Assembly: GCA_934098395.1 (NCBI GenBank)
Contig: CAKOOM010000002.1
Location: 1-64,000 of the forward strand
DNA: 64,000 nt
DNA from: an uncultured Bacilli bacterium
GTDB taxonomy: Bacteria > Bacillota_I > Bacilli_A > RF39 > UBA660
Reading direction: 5' to 3'
Shown: positions 34,649 through 43,692 of the stretch, in pieces
Position numbering within the stretch: position 1 is the stretch's first letter
Layout: each line of letters begins with the position of its first letter
The notes under the pieces: model-generated
Told to the model about the DNA's origin: nothing
What the model saw: the letters and a program-made list of their open reading frames with translations, nothing else
The model's database searches: none
Program-made: the position numbers and the translations under genes

Positions 34649-35769
34649 TTATCATCGGTTTTATTATTATCTAAATTATCTATTACGGCAACTACTTCAT
34701 CTAAAGTACTTGTAAATAGGTGTGAATATGTTTTTAACGTTTCTTCAACTTTTGTATGTCCTAAGTATTTTGCTACAACTTGAACATTGGCTCCTTTATT
34801 AACTAAAAGAGATGCACATGAATGTCTGAAATCATGTAATCTAATCTGTTTAACATTCGCTAATTTACAGTTAACATTTTTATGATTAGTAAGTGTATTG
34901 CTGCATACAGGAAGCATGTCTCCAGCAACAAAGAAATTATCATTGAATCCTGGTATCTTTTCTGCCTCGTTTTTCACCATTTTAAGGTCATTTGTGAGGA
35001 CTTGTGGCATCTTTAATATTCTTATACTACTTTTTGTTTTAGGAACAGAGAATCGCCAATTTTTAACGGAACCACAACGGTCATTAATTTGCTTGGAGAT
35101 ACTTAAAGTTCTATCTTTAAAATTGATATCTTTCCATTGTAATCCTCTAAGCTCTCCACGTCTTAATCCACAGTAATATAATATTTCAAAAATACCAATC
35201 CATTTGATATCAGTTTCAACAGAAAGAAATTGTTTGAATTCTTCATAAGTAAAAAATAATTGCTCTTTAGGAAATTCATTAGGATCATTAAAGTTATACA
35301 TTTTAGGATATACCTTAGCAAAGTTAAACTCATGCCAAGCAGTAGCATAATTCAAAATAGTTTTTAATAACTTATATATGTCATTTTTAGTTCTTGTAGC
35401 AAGATGTGTACTATTTATTTCATCATGCCATCTTTCAAAAGTAGGGTAGTTAAAATCTTTAAGTTTAACTTTATATAATGATTTTAAATAAGGTAATTTG
35501 TTATTATAACCATATAATGTATTCTCTTTAACTTTATCTTTTCTAAAATCAATAAACATCCTAATCATTTCTTCAAAAGTAACATTATCAGTATTTTCGT
35601 ATTCCCTTAGTTTTAATTTAAATTCAAACTCAGCATCTTCTGCTTCTTTTTTAGTTGCATATCTACCTGATTTCTTAGTTTTATGAGTACCATCAATATC
35701 TTCATATTGTGTCTTATAAAACCATATTTTACCATCTTTCGTAGGCCTATTATCTTTATACACACCCAT
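34645..35769 (-). CDS. int: Tyrosine integrase of the satellite element
   Basis: 374 residues, phage type. N-terminal arm-binding domain (about 1-55, GKIWFYKTQYEDIDGTHKT), core-binding domain (about 62-155), catalytic domain with R203 (CGLRRGEL), K245 (VPKTKSS), H312/R315 (LHDFRHS), H338 (YLGHTK) and nucleophile Y348 (LKTYSHLF). All key residues are present, so it is probably active. It is transcribed toward the left attachment site, with a repressor gene behind it, as in satellites and phages. Confidence 0.94.
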   Translation of the reverse strand: MGVYKDNRPTKDGKIWFYKTQYEDIDGTHKTKKSGRYATKKEAEDAEFEFKLKLREYENTDNVTFEEMIRMFIDFRKDKVKENTLYGYNNKLPYLKSLYKVKLKDFNYPTFERWHDEINSTHLATRTKNDIYKLLKTILNYATAWHEFNFAKVYPKMYNFNDPNEFPKEQLFFTYEEFKQFLSVETDIKWIGIFEILYYCGLRRGELRGLQWKDINFKDRTLSISKQINDRCGSVKNWRFSVPKTKSSIRILKMPQVLTNDLKMVKNEAEKIPGFNDNFFVAGDMLPVCSNTLTNHKNVNCKLANVKQIRLHDFRHSCASLLVNKGANVQVVAKYLGHTKVEETLKTYSHLFTSTLDEVVAVIDNLDNNKTDDN

Positions 35770-35808
35770 ATAAAAATTCCTTTCTACAAAGGAAATACCG
35801 TTAAAAAC

Positions 35809-35836
35809 TTGTAATATTATATAAAAATGGTATAAT
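35809..35836 (+). promoter_or_regulatory. Promoter of the candidate antisense RNA
   Basis: -35 TTGTAA (35809-35814), 16-bp spacer, -10 TATAAT (35831-35836), on the strand opposite to the integrase and repressor genes. Confidence 0.7.
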
Positions 35837-35842
35837 TAATTT

Positions 35843-35953
35843 AGGAAATCCCATTACATTGTATTTATATAATGTTTATTTGTTTAAAGTTTCTCAGACT
35901 CTAACAAACGGTATTTCTGATTGATCTCGTATTCCAGTACGAGATTTTTTTTT
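35843..35953 (+). ncRNA. Candidate trans-acting antisense RNA of the satellite element
   Basis: Starts at a clear promoter and ends in a terminator: ATCTCGTA (35924-35931) / TACGAGAT (35938-35945) and T9. No ORF of useful length. Bases 35859-35903 are the reverse complement, with few mismatches, of 36973-37016, including an unbroken 21-nt match. That target is the leader between the Cro-like gene stop and the SD of the replication operon at 37033. The RNA could block ribosome loading there. Function is inferred; the complementarity is directly seen. Confidence 0.65.
35859..35903. repeat. Inverted repeat, left arm (antisense RNA segment)
   Basis: Pairs with 36973-37016. The core TTTAAAGTTTCTCAGACTCT and its next base A (35883-35903) are perfectly complementary to 36973-36993; the outer part (35859-35882) pairs with three interruptions. 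Confidence 0.9.
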
Positions 35954-36614
35954 ATATATTTTTAGAAACCCTTATAGCCTTATGAGGTTGTGTAGCACTT
36001 TCTGTAAATTCTTTCTTTGTATAAAATCTAGGCAAGATTGATTTTGAATTATTGTTATTAAGTGGTGCAACTAAGTAGCCATCTTTTTTTACATAAATAT
36101 GAATGAATAACCAAGAATCATATTCTTTTAATTTAACTAAATAATCACCATCTTCTTTAATTGATTTATTATTTAGAAATTCAACTAATACAGTATCGCC
36201 AATATCATATTTAGGTGACATTAAATCATCAACAACATCAAACATCAAATATCCTGTTTCTGGTGTTAAGTATTTAGTAGAAACCCATTCATAATCAACA
36301 GGGTGAATAATCCATTCTTCAGAGCCAATATCTATTACAGATATCTTGGCTTTTTTTGATGATTGTTCAGGTTCAAAACCATTGTCATTAATTAATGAAT
36401 CCCCATCAGTTAATTGTTCAACAGTAGTTTCTAAATAATTAGCTAATTTACCTAATTCAATTTCACTTGGGTAAGTTCTAGCTCTTGTCCAGTCACATAC
36501 CTTTGTATAAGATAATTTAAGATTATCAGCAATATTCTTTCTTGATATCTTTTTATAGTCTAATAATGCTACGAGATTATTAGCTAATACTTTTCTCATT
36601 TCTACTTTATTCAT
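35952..36614 (-). CDS. CI-like repressor with S24 (LexA-type) domain
   Basis: 220 residues from ATG 36614, chosen because GGAGG lies just upstream. An N-terminal HTH_3-type DNA-binding domain (about 8-68) is followed by an S24 peptidase-like domain with candidate nucleophile S133 (DDLMSPKYDIGD) and K161 (DYLVKLKEY). LexA-like repressors of this type self-cleave upon RecA activation, so the element may be SOS-inducible; no clear Ala-Gly cleavage site was pinned down. It diverges from the Cro-like gene across the likely operator region 36615-36759. Confidence 0.88.
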   Translation of the reverse strand: MNKVEMRKVLANNLVALLDYKKISRKNIADNLKLSYTKVCDWTRARTYPSEIELGKLANYLETTVEQLTDGDSLINDNGFEPEQSSKKAKISVIDIGSEEWIIHPVDYEWVSTKYLTPETGYLMFDVVDDLMSPKYDIGDTVLVEFLNNKSIKEDGDYLVKLKEYDSWLFIHIYVKKDGYLVAPLNNNNSKSILPRFYTKKEFTESATQPHKAIRVSKNI

Positions 36615-36759
36615 GTTTGCTACCTCCAATATCATAATAAAATAAAATGATAAATTTGTCAACACAAAAGTAAAGAAAAATGATAAAAATGATAAAAAGA
36701 TATTTACAAACAGAAATGTTTATCCTATAATGGAGAAGAAGATAGGAGGAGGTGAAAGA

Positions 36760-36975
36760 ATGAAAATAACACTTAAAGCGTTAAGAGTAAATGCTGGATA
36801 TACAATAGAAAAAGCTAGTGAAGCATTAGGAATAAGTACAGTTACATTAAGAAGTTATGAAACTAAAAAAACAATTCCAAATGTGGAAATGCTAAATAAG
36901 ATGTTAAAACTATATGATGCTAAATTTAGCAAATTTGAATATTCAGCAAAAGATAATGCATTGGTATTAAACTAG
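36760..36975 (+). CDS. Cro-like HTH regulator
   Basis: 71 residues, ATG 36760 after AGGAGGAGGTGA; an upstream in-frame ATG at 36730 has no SD. HTH_3 fold: ALRVNAGYTIEKASEALGIS then TVTLRSYETKKTIP. It is the first gene of the rightward operon and divergent from the repressor, the Cro position of a lysis/lysogeny switch. Its stop TAG (36973-36975) is the first base of the segment complementary to the antisense RNA. Confidence 0.85.
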   Translation: MKITLKALRVNAGYTIEKASEALGISTVTLRSYETKKTIPNVEMLNKMLKLYDAKFSKFEYSAKDNALVLN

Positions 36976-37016
36976 AGTCTGAGAAACTTTAAAGAAATAA
37001 ATATTATGTAATACAA
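36973..37016. repeat. Inverted repeat, right arm (leader of the replication operon)
   Basis: Runs from the Cro-like stop codon to the edge of the AAAGGAGGAG SD (37015-37024). Matches the reverse complement of 35859-35903 with a 21-nt perfect core (36973-36993), two single mismatches and one small indel. Confidence 0.9.
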
Positions 37017-37032
37017 AGGAGGAGATTTTCAA

Positions 37033-37284
37033 ATGCCCAAAAGACGAAAAATACTAACAAAAGAAGAAATAGAAAAAATAGCAGAATATCAATGGGCTAA
37101 TATCAAAGACATAATGGATATTGGTGCTATTGGCAGAAATAAAGCAAGAGAAGTTTTTAATGTAATAAGTGATCAGTTTTATGATGGAAAGTCAAAAGTA
37201 CAAAATGGATTAGTTCCAATGGATATGGTTCTTGATTATTTTAATATTCCTAATTACAAGCATGGTGAAACAATAAATGGCTAG
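37033..37284 (+). CDS. Small DNA-binding-like protein, DUF3173-type
   Basis: 83 residues, strong SD AAGGAGGAG. A basic N terminus is followed by IMDIGAIGRNKAREVFNVIS and a closing LVPMDMVLDYFNIP, the layout of DUF3173-like proteins found beside integrases and replication genes of integrative elements. Family recollection, not searched. It overlaps the replication gene by 8 nt. Its translation start is the predicted target of the antisense RNA. Confidence 0.65.
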   Translation: MPKRRKILTKEEIEKIAEYQWANIKDIMDIGAIGRNKAREVFNVISDQFYDGKSKVQNGLVPMDMVLDYFNIPNYKHGETING

Positions 37285-38041
37285 AAGAAGAATGTTTAGT
37301 CTAGATATAGTTGATTCAGACCAATTTACTGATTTGCCACCTATGGCAAGATTACTTTATTATGAATTTGGTTCAAGAGCAGACGATGATGGCTTTGTAG
37401 GAAATCCTAAAAAGATTACCAAGTTTGCAGAATGCTCTGAAAATGATATTCAAACATTAGTGGATAAAGGGTATATTTATACATTTGATTCAGGGCCAAT
37501 AGTTATAAGACATTGGCTTGCAAATAATCAGTTAAGAAAGGATAGATATCATCCTACATATTTTAAAAACGAAAGAGAAATGATAGGTGTAAATCCAAAT
37601 AATAAGACTTATTACTTTTTTGATGATGAAAGGTTGCCAGATGGTCTACCATTGGTTACCATAGATGAGATGAGAAGAAAAAAGAATAATGAAGAAGAGG
37701 AAAAAGAAGAAGAATTTAATTCAGAAAAACAAAAAAAAGAAGAGTATAACTCATTTGATACTTCTGACGTTGATCCTAAAATAATGAATCAATTTGAATT
37801 GCTATGGAATAAATATCCTAAAAGAGTAGGTAAAAAAGAAGCTCTATATTATTATAATGAAGCAATAAAAAAGGGAGAAACATTTGATACCATAGAGCAG
37901 GGATTAGATAATTATATAGAATATTTAAAAAATGAGGACATTCCTGATATTACAATAAAAAACGGTTCTAATTGGTTTAAGGGAGAATGTTGGGATGATG
38001 ATTATGAAGTAAGTTATCATAACATTGACTTTCCATTTTAG
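37277..38041 (+). CDS. Phage-type replication initiator/replisome organiser (O/DnaD-like)
   Basis: 254 residues. The N-terminal winged-helix pattern (FTDLPPMARLLYYEFGSRADDDGFV ... VIRHWLANNQLRKDR) is typical of Firmicutes phage replisome organisers. An acidic linker (about 135-165, Glu-rich) is followed by a DnaD-like domain (FELLWNKYPKRVGKKEALYYY ... NGSNWFKGECWDDDYE). It should bind the element origin and load host helicase. An 11-bp-phased repeat array 130 nt downstream is a plausible origin. Overlaps the previous gene. Confidence 0.85.
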   Translation: MARRRMFSLDIVDSDQFTDLPPMARLLYYEFGSRADDDGFVGNPKKITKFAECSENDIQTLVDKGYIYTFDSGPIVIRHWLANNQLRKDRYHPTYFKNEREMIGVNPNNKTYYFFDDERLPDGLPLVTIDEMRRKKNNEEEEKEEEFNSEKQKKEEYNSFDTSDVDPKIMNQFELLWNKYPKRVGKKEALYYYNEAIKKGETFDTIEQGLDNYIEYLKNEDIPDITIKNGSNWFKGECWDDDYEVSYHNIDFPF

Positions 38042-38170
38042 GCATCCCCCCCTGGGGATAGCTCTTTTTATTTAAATAATTTTACATACCGACCTGCCAC
38101 CTAAATACACACAAAATTATATTTTCCGTGAGTTTTTTGGAAAATAAATCATTCATAAAACAAAACAAAG

Positions 38171-38280
38171 TCAAAAATAAATCAAATAAAAATCAAAATA
38201 TAATCAAATTAAAATCAAATAATAATCAATGATCTCCTAGGATAAGGATAAGAATAAGGAAAGAATAAGAAAATAATATA
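38171..38280 (+). other. Putative replication origin: 11-bp-phased TCAAA iterons plus AT-rich tract
   Basis: TCAAA/TCAAT occurs at 38171, 38182, 38193, 38204, 38215 and 38226: six units at exactly 11-bp spacing, one per helical turn, with A-tracts in phase. A purine tract with repeated GATAAG/AATAAG (38240-38270) and an AT-rich stretch follow. Location after the initiator gene and lack of ORFs support an origin. The rest of the gap 38042-38329 holds a C/G hairpin (38044-38059) followed shortly by T5, a possible terminator of the replication operon. Confidence 0.6.
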
Positions 38281-38329
38281 TATTTTTATTGTATTATTAC
38301 TACTACAATAAAAAAGAGATTAGCAATCA

Positions 38330-38652
38330 CTAATACTCAATTATTTTGAAGTCCAATGGATCCTCACTTATTATTTCTAATGAATACTTTAATCTGAGTA
38401 GTTTAATTACTTCAGTTTTCATTTTTTTATAATTTTTACATGACAGATTAAATGTATCAAAAGCAGAATTAAAATGTTGTTTGAAAGTTGCTTCCCACAT
38501 AGCATTTCTATAAAATGAACTTGCAATATAAAATGCTATAACTTCAGGAACAACATATTCTTCCAAATAACTATCATAGTTATCATAAAAAGGATCAATA
38601 ACCTTTTCACATTCCTCATCGCTTTATTTTCATCAGTACACTTTCTTAACAT
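38330..38652 (-). pseudogene. Frameshifted small gene of unknown function
   Basis: A good SD (GGAGGTG) and ATG at 38652 start MLRKCTDENK; adding one base in the A/T run near 38621-38630 would join this frame to the open frame that continues SDEECEKVIDPFYDNYDSYLEEYVVPE and ends at 38330. The joined protein is about 107 residues, acidic, with no known motif. A one-base deletion (real or a sequencing error) explains the break. Divergent from the type III methylase gene. Confidence 0.65.
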
Positions 38653-38801
38653 ATACACCTCCATATTTATTAATCACTCTTAATCGATAATATTGCAAGA
38701 TATTAATACATTTTTGTTAAATTCACTTTAAAATTAAAAAATCATACTTTTTTATGGTATAATATTAATTGAGATAATTGCAAAGTGATGAGGGTGGTAT
38801 T

Positions 38802-40373
38802 ATGAAAAACAAATTAGAATTAATGTGGGTAGGCAAGTATGATAATAAAGAAATAGAACCAAGAATATTAATTGAACAAAGAGATAAAAATTATGGTGAT
38901 GATAAATGCAATAATATTTTAATACATGGTGATAATTTATTAGCTTTAAAGGCATTAGAAAAAGACTATGCTGGAAAGATTGATTGTGTTTATATTGATC
39001 CCCCATATAATACTGGAAATGCTTTTGAATCATATGATGATGGGATAGAACATTCTATATGGTTAAATTTAATGTTTGAAAGATTAAAACTTCTTAGAAT
39101 CTTGTTAAGTGAAAAGGGTGTTATATGTGTTCAAATTGACCATTCTCCTAATTCGAGAACTACTCAATCGCCAGAAATGGGATACTTGCAATTACTAATG
39201 GATGAAGTATTCGGAAGGAAAAATTACATTACTAATTTAATTTGGAAGAAAAAAGGAAATGCTAGTAACACAGCAATTACTATTGGAACAATAACAGAAT
39301 CCATATTTGTATATGCTAAAGACAAATCAAAAGCGACAATTAACAAAGAAGCATTTGAAAAAAAATATAAATATAGTGATCCAAAAGGTAATTATAATTT
39401 AAGTACTTTTTTAAAAACTGATAGTGGAGATTATGAAAGAAAAACAATGAAGTTCGAAATAATCGACAACTCAACTGGAAAAAAATATTTACCACCAGAA
39501 GGAAAAAGGTGGACATATGGGAAAGATAGTATAGATAAGTTTAATGCTGAAGGAATGTTGGTATTTAAAGATGATAAAGTTTATGTTAAGGAATATGAAA
39601 AAGAAGAAAATACCAAATTATTTAAAAATTTGTTATTAGAACATGGATCTTTGAAAAGTGCTAAAGATGAATTACAAAAGCTTGGATTTCCTAGGGAGGG
39701 ATTTCCAACTCCAAAGCCTGAAATATTGATACAAGAAATACTAAAGATGTTTACAAATGAGGGGGATTTAGTATTAGATTCTTTTTTAGGAAGTGGTACC
39801 ACAGTGGCTGTAGCAATGAAAATGAATAGAAGATGGATAGGAATAGAACTTGGAGAACACTGTTATACATACTGTAAAATGAGATTAGACAAAGTAATAG
39901 ATGGAGAACAAGGCGGAATAAGTAAAGATAACAATTGGAGAGGAGGAAGTGGATATAAGTTTTATGAATTAGCACCAACTCTTATTAATGAAGATAAATT
40001 TGGAGAACCTGTAATAAATTCAAAATATAGCCCTGAAATGTTAGCATCTGCCGTTGCTTTACATGAGGGATTCGAATATAGTCCTTCTAATACAGAATTT
40101 TGGAAACAATCTATAGGATCTGAAAATAGTTATTTATATGTAACAACAAAATTTATTAATGAATCTGCTTTAGATGAAATTGTTAAATCTATGAAGGATA
40201 ATGAATATCTTATAATTGCTTGCTCTGCATACGATAAGCAAATTGAAAAAAAGTATAAAAATATAAAGATAAAGAAAATACCAGAAATGCTTTTAACAAA
40301 GTGTCAATTTGGAGTAGATAATTATGATTTAAATATAATTAATCCACCTGAATATGATGAGGAGGAAGAATAA
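38802..40373 (+). CDS. mod: Type III restriction-modification methyltransferase (Mod)
   Basis: 523 residues from ATG 38802 (SD GAGGGTGG). Beta-class N6-adenine methylase: motif IV DPPYNTG (66-72) precedes motif I DSFLGSGTT (about 326-334), with RRWIGIELG after it. The central part (about 130-300) is the target recognition domain. Mod both protects host DNA and confers recognition to the restriction complex. Its stop overlaps the res start by one base (TAATG). Confidence 0.93.
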   Translation: MKNKLELMWVGKYDNKEIEPRILIEQRDKNYGDDKCNNILIHGDNLLALKALEKDYAGKIDCVYIDPPYNTGNAFESYDDGIEHSIWLNLMFERLKLLRILLSEKGVICVQIDHSPNSRTTQSPEMGYLQLLMDEVFGRKNYITNLIWKKKGNASNTAITIGTITESIFVYAKDKSKATINKEAFEKKYKYSDPKGNYNLSTFLKTDSGDYERKTMKFEIIDNSTGKKYLPPEGKRWTYGKDSIDKFNAEGMLVFKDDKVYVKEYEKEENTKLFKNLLLEHGSLKSAKDELQKLGFPREGFPTPKPEILIQEILKMFTNEGDLVLDSFLGSGTTVAVAMKMNRRWIGIELGEHCYTYCKMRLDKVIDGEQGGISKDNNWRGGSGYKFYELAPTLINEDKFGEPVINSKYSPEMLASAVALHEGFEYSPSNTEFWKQSIGSENSYLYVTTKFINESALDEIVKSMKDNEYLIIACSAYDKQIEKKYKNIKIKKIPEMLLTKCQFGVDNYDLNIINPPEYDEEEE

Positions 40374-43027
40374 TGGAAAATTTAAAGTATTTTGAATATA
40401 CTCCTGAGTATATTTCTGGTGTGATGTCGCTAAGAAAACCGCAATCAGAGTCTTTAAATATATTAGATAATATTATTTGCAAGACTAATCTTATTGAAAA
40501 TCAAAATTTAGAAGAATCATTGAAGATAATAAATAACGAATATCCGATTTGCACAGATTATGAAAGAAATTTTATTTCACTAACTTTTGCACTAGCAACT
40601 GGTGTAGGTAAAACAAGATTGATGGGTGCATTTATTACATATTTATACACAAATTATGGAATTAAAAATTTTTTTGTTGTTGCACCAAGTACAACAATTT
40701 ATGAAAAATTAAAAGCAGATTTAGGATATCCTGAAAGTAGTAAATATGTATTTAAAGGGTTAGGTTGTTTCAAGAATCCACCTAAATTGGTTACAGATGA
40801 TGATTATCAAAATAGAAATATTTCTTTATTTGAATCAGATGTTTCAATTTATGTTTACAATATAAGTAAATTTGATAAAGACAACACCAAGATGAAAGCG
40901 TATAACGAATTTTTAGGAATGTCATTCTATGATAAATTATCTGAAATGAAAGATTTAGTAGTAATAATGGATGAATCACATCATTATAGAGCAGATAAAG
41001 GGATGGAATCTATAAATGAATTAAAACCAATATTAGGTCTTGAATTAACAGCAACACCGTTAGTAAATGATGGTAATAAACAAATTCCATTTAAAAATGT
41101 AGTATATGAATATCCACTTTCTGAAGCAATAAAAGATGGATATACAAGGGTTCCTTTTGCGGTTACAAGAACAGATTTTAATTGCTATAAATTTGGTGAT
41201 GAAGAATTAGATAAATTAATGTTAAATGATGGTATAACATGTCATAAAATGATAAAAGAAAAACTAAGATATTATTCACGTTCTACTAATAAAAAATTAG
41301 TTAAACCATTTATGCTTGTAGTGTGTAAAGATACTGAACATGCAAAGAAAATAGAAAATTACATTAAGTCAGACGATTTTGAGAACGGATTTTATAAATA
41401 CAAAACAATTACAATAAATTCAAAGCAAAAAGGTGCTGAATCAGAATTCAATACAAAACAATTACTGCAAGTTGAGTTGGCTGATAATCCTGTTGAGATA
41501 GTAATACATGTTAATATGTTAAAAGAAGGCTGGGATGTAAATAATCTATATACGATTGTTCCTTTACGAACAGCAACATCAAAAATTTTAAGAGAACAAA
41601 TGGTGGGAAGAGGGTTAAGATTACCATTTGGCGAAAGAACTGGAAATAAGGAAATTGATGCCGTAATGCTTACAGCACATGATAAATTTAATGAAATAAT
41701 AGAAGAAGCACAAAAAGGCAATTCAATTTTTAATGCAGGAAATGTTATTAAAGTTGAAGAAGTTGAAAACGAAAAAGAAATGTTTACACAATTGTCTCTT
41801 GAGTATCCAACAGTTGATGAATTGAATGATTTATTAGTCGTTAAGGAAGATACAGTAAAATATGGTCTTTCTAATAAAATTAATGATCTTTTAGCTAAAA
41901 ATGTAGAAAATTATATCTATAATAATAATGATTGTGCATTAACTGAAGAAGCCAAAATTCAAATAAAAGATTCGATTGAAGAAGAAATAAAAAATAACGT
42001 TGATCTTGGCGAAATTTACGAGGCAAATAAAAATCCAATTGAACATTGGATTAAAGAAAATGTCGAAAAGACTCATGAACAAATGATAAAAAAATTCATT
42101 TTAATACCTAAAATTAAGGTTGAACGTGAAGATGGAGAATATTTTTTTGAGGACTTTGATTTAGATTTATCGAAGTTTAATCAAAAACCAACAGACAATG
42201 AAATTTTAATAAGAAATTTAATTGATTCTTCAGATCAGGAAATATTAGATGGAGGATATATTAATTTTGATGCTGTAAATCCAAATAAAACTATAGTTGA
42301 GGAACTTAGAAAAAAGTCTGAAATAGATTATGAATCTAATAATGAATTATTATTTAAGTTGATTAATTCACTAACGAGTTTTTTCTCTGATAAATATGGA
42401 ATAGAAGCAATGAAGAACATAGTAATGATGTATAAAATAGAAATATCAAATGAAATATATTCTCAAATGTTAAAGCATTTTGTTAGAAATGAAGGCTTAA
42501 TTAAAGAGGAAGTATTTACTGATAGAAAAACAAATATTCCATCTAATTATAATTATTCGATTATTAAAAACATTTTTGATAAATATGATTCAGAGCGAGA
42601 TGGTAAGATTACTTCAGTGCTATTTGATGGAATAAAGGTAGGAGTTTTTTCAACCGCAAAATTTGATAGTATGCCTGAATTGATATTGGCTAGGTTACTT
42701 GAAAGAGAAACTGATTATATAAAAACATGGCTAAGACCAAGCCCTAATGAATTCAATATTACCTATAATAATGGCAAACGATACGAACCAGATTTTGTCG
42801 TAGAAACAAAGTCAAATGTTTTTCTTATTGAAGTAAAAGCAGATAAAGATTTAGAAGATTCAGACGTAATTGCGAAAAAGGAAAGAGCTATCTCATATTG
42901 TAAGTTGGTTTCAAAATGGGCTGGAAATAATGGATTGAAAAAATGGGATTATGTTTTAATTCCTTCTAGCAAAATATCTGAAAACTCTACTTTTAAACAT
43001 TTATGTGAGCAATTTATATGTAAATAA
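40373..43027 (+). CDS. res: Type III restriction enzyme subunit (Res)
   Basis: 884 residues. SF2 helicase/translocase with ATGVGKTR (75-82), IMDESHH (about 198-204), GLELTATP and QMVGRGLRLP. A PD-(D/E)xK nuclease lies near the C terminus: YEPDFVVET ... LIEVKAD (about 805-825). It forms the Mod-Res complex that cuts DNA bearing two head-to-head unmethylated sites. All motifs are intact, so the system looks functional. Cargo position at the right end of the satellite. Confidence 0.94.
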   Translation: MENLKYFEYTPEYISGVMSLRKPQSESLNILDNIICKTNLIENQNLEESLKIINNEYPICTDYERNFISLTFALATGVGKTRLMGAFITYLYTNYGIKNFFVVAPSTTIYEKLKADLGYPESSKYVFKGLGCFKNPPKLVTDDDYQNRNISLFESDVSIYVYNISKFDKDNTKMKAYNEFLGMSFYDKLSEMKDLVVIMDESHHYRADKGMESINELKPILGLELTATPLVNDGNKQIPFKNVVYEYPLSEAIKDGYTRVPFAVTRTDFNCYKFGDEELDKLMLNDGITCHKMIKEKLRYYSRSTNKKLVKPFMLVVCKDTEHAKKIENYIKSDDFENGFYKYKTITINSKQKGAESEFNTKQLLQVELADNPVEIVIHVNMLKEGWDVNNLYTIVPLRTATSKILREQMVGRGLRLPFGERTGNKEIDAVMLTAHDKFNEIIEEAQKGNSIFNAGNVIKVEEVENEKEMFTQLSLEYPTVDELNDLLVVKEDTVKYGLSNKINDLLAKNVENYIYNNNDCALTEEAKIQIKDSIEEEIKNNVDLGEIYEANKNPIEHWIKENVEKTHEQMIKKFILIPKIKVEREDGEYFFEDFDLDLSKFNQKPTDNEILIRNLIDSSDQEILDGGYINFDAVNPNKTIVEELRKKSEIDYESNNELLFKLINSLTSFFSDKYGIEAMKNIVMMYKIEISNEIYSQMLKHFVRNEGLIKEEVFTDRKTNIPSNYNYSIIKNIFDKYDSERDGKITSVLFDGIKVGVFSTAKFDSMPELILARLLERETDYIKTWLRPSPNEFNITYNNGKRYEPDFVVETKSNVFLIEVKADKDLEDSDVIAKKERAISYCKLVSKWAGNNGLKKWDYVLIPSSKISENSTFKHLCEQFICK

Positions 43028-43029
43028 GA

Positions 43030-43053
43030 AAGTCTAAGAAATTAGGCTTTTTT
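43030..43053 (+). terminator. Terminator of the restriction operon
   Basis: AAGTCTAA (43030-43037) / TTAGGCTT (43042-43049), one G-U pair, GAAA loop, then T-run. Confidence 0.8.
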
Positions 43054-43091
43054 AGTGGTATAATATATAATTAATAAATGAGGTGACTAAA

Positions 43092-43673
43092 ATGAAAGAA
43101 TCAAGAATCATTATAATTATTTCAATCGTTATGCTGATAGCACTAATTCCTTTATTATACGTTTTGCAATTGTGTAGAATAAGTAGTGAATTAAGTATAA
43201 ATATAATTACCAATTTAGGATGTGGGATTATAGTTGGTTTAGTTACAGCTATATGTCAGTATTTTATGGCTAAAAGACGTATTATAAATACTGTGTATAG
43301 TTTATATTTTGAACTATATACTACTTATTATTCTGTTAAAAATAAAGATTTTTTCCATCATATTAATACAATTGCATTATTTAAAAAACTTACTGAATTA
43401 TCCGCAGAAATCAAGAATACATTGTCAGAATATCATGGATTTTTTAAAGAAAAGGATTCTATGTATACGAAAATTAATCCACAGATCAATATGGGTGAAA
43501 ATTATAAAGCTGAAAAAATAATTAAAACTATTATTAAATGGTTTAATGAGAAAGCATTTGATGAAAGTGTTGAGCCATTTATAAATGAAGTAGAGAACAT
43601 ACTAAAAAACATTGATAAAGAAAGATTTGAAGAAGATAAAAAACAAATGATAAATATGTTCAATTATATTTGA
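43092..43673 (+). CDS. Unknown two-span membrane protein at the element edge
   Basis: 193 residues; ATG 43092 follows GAGGTGA. Two membrane segments (about 6-27 and 36-60) are followed by a 130-residue cytoplasmic alpha-helical region rich in Lys and Glu. It is the last gene before the right attachment site and has its own promoter region between 43053 and 43092. Membrane proteins with a helical cytoplasmic domain at satellite ends often belong to defence or exclusion functions, but nothing specific supports that here. Confidence 0.65.
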   Translation: MKESRIIIIISIVMLIALIPLLYVLQLCRISSELSINIITNLGCGIIVGLVTAICQYFMAKRRIINTVYSLYFELYTTYYSVKNKDFFHHINTIALFKKLTELSAEIKNTLSEYHGFFKEKDSMYTKINPQINMGENYKAEKIIKTIIKWFNEKAFDESVEPFINEVENILKNIDKERFEEDKKQMINMFNYI

Positions 43674-43692
43674 AAATAGCATTTTGAAAACG

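Noticed and set aside
37277..38041. Glu-rich stretch as a separate gene boundary
   Set aside because: The frame is continuous and the linker is usual for replisome organisers.
38171..38236. Phased TCAAA repeats as a mini-CRISPR
   Set aside because: Unit is only 11 bp with no spacers; better explained as iterons or bent DNA.
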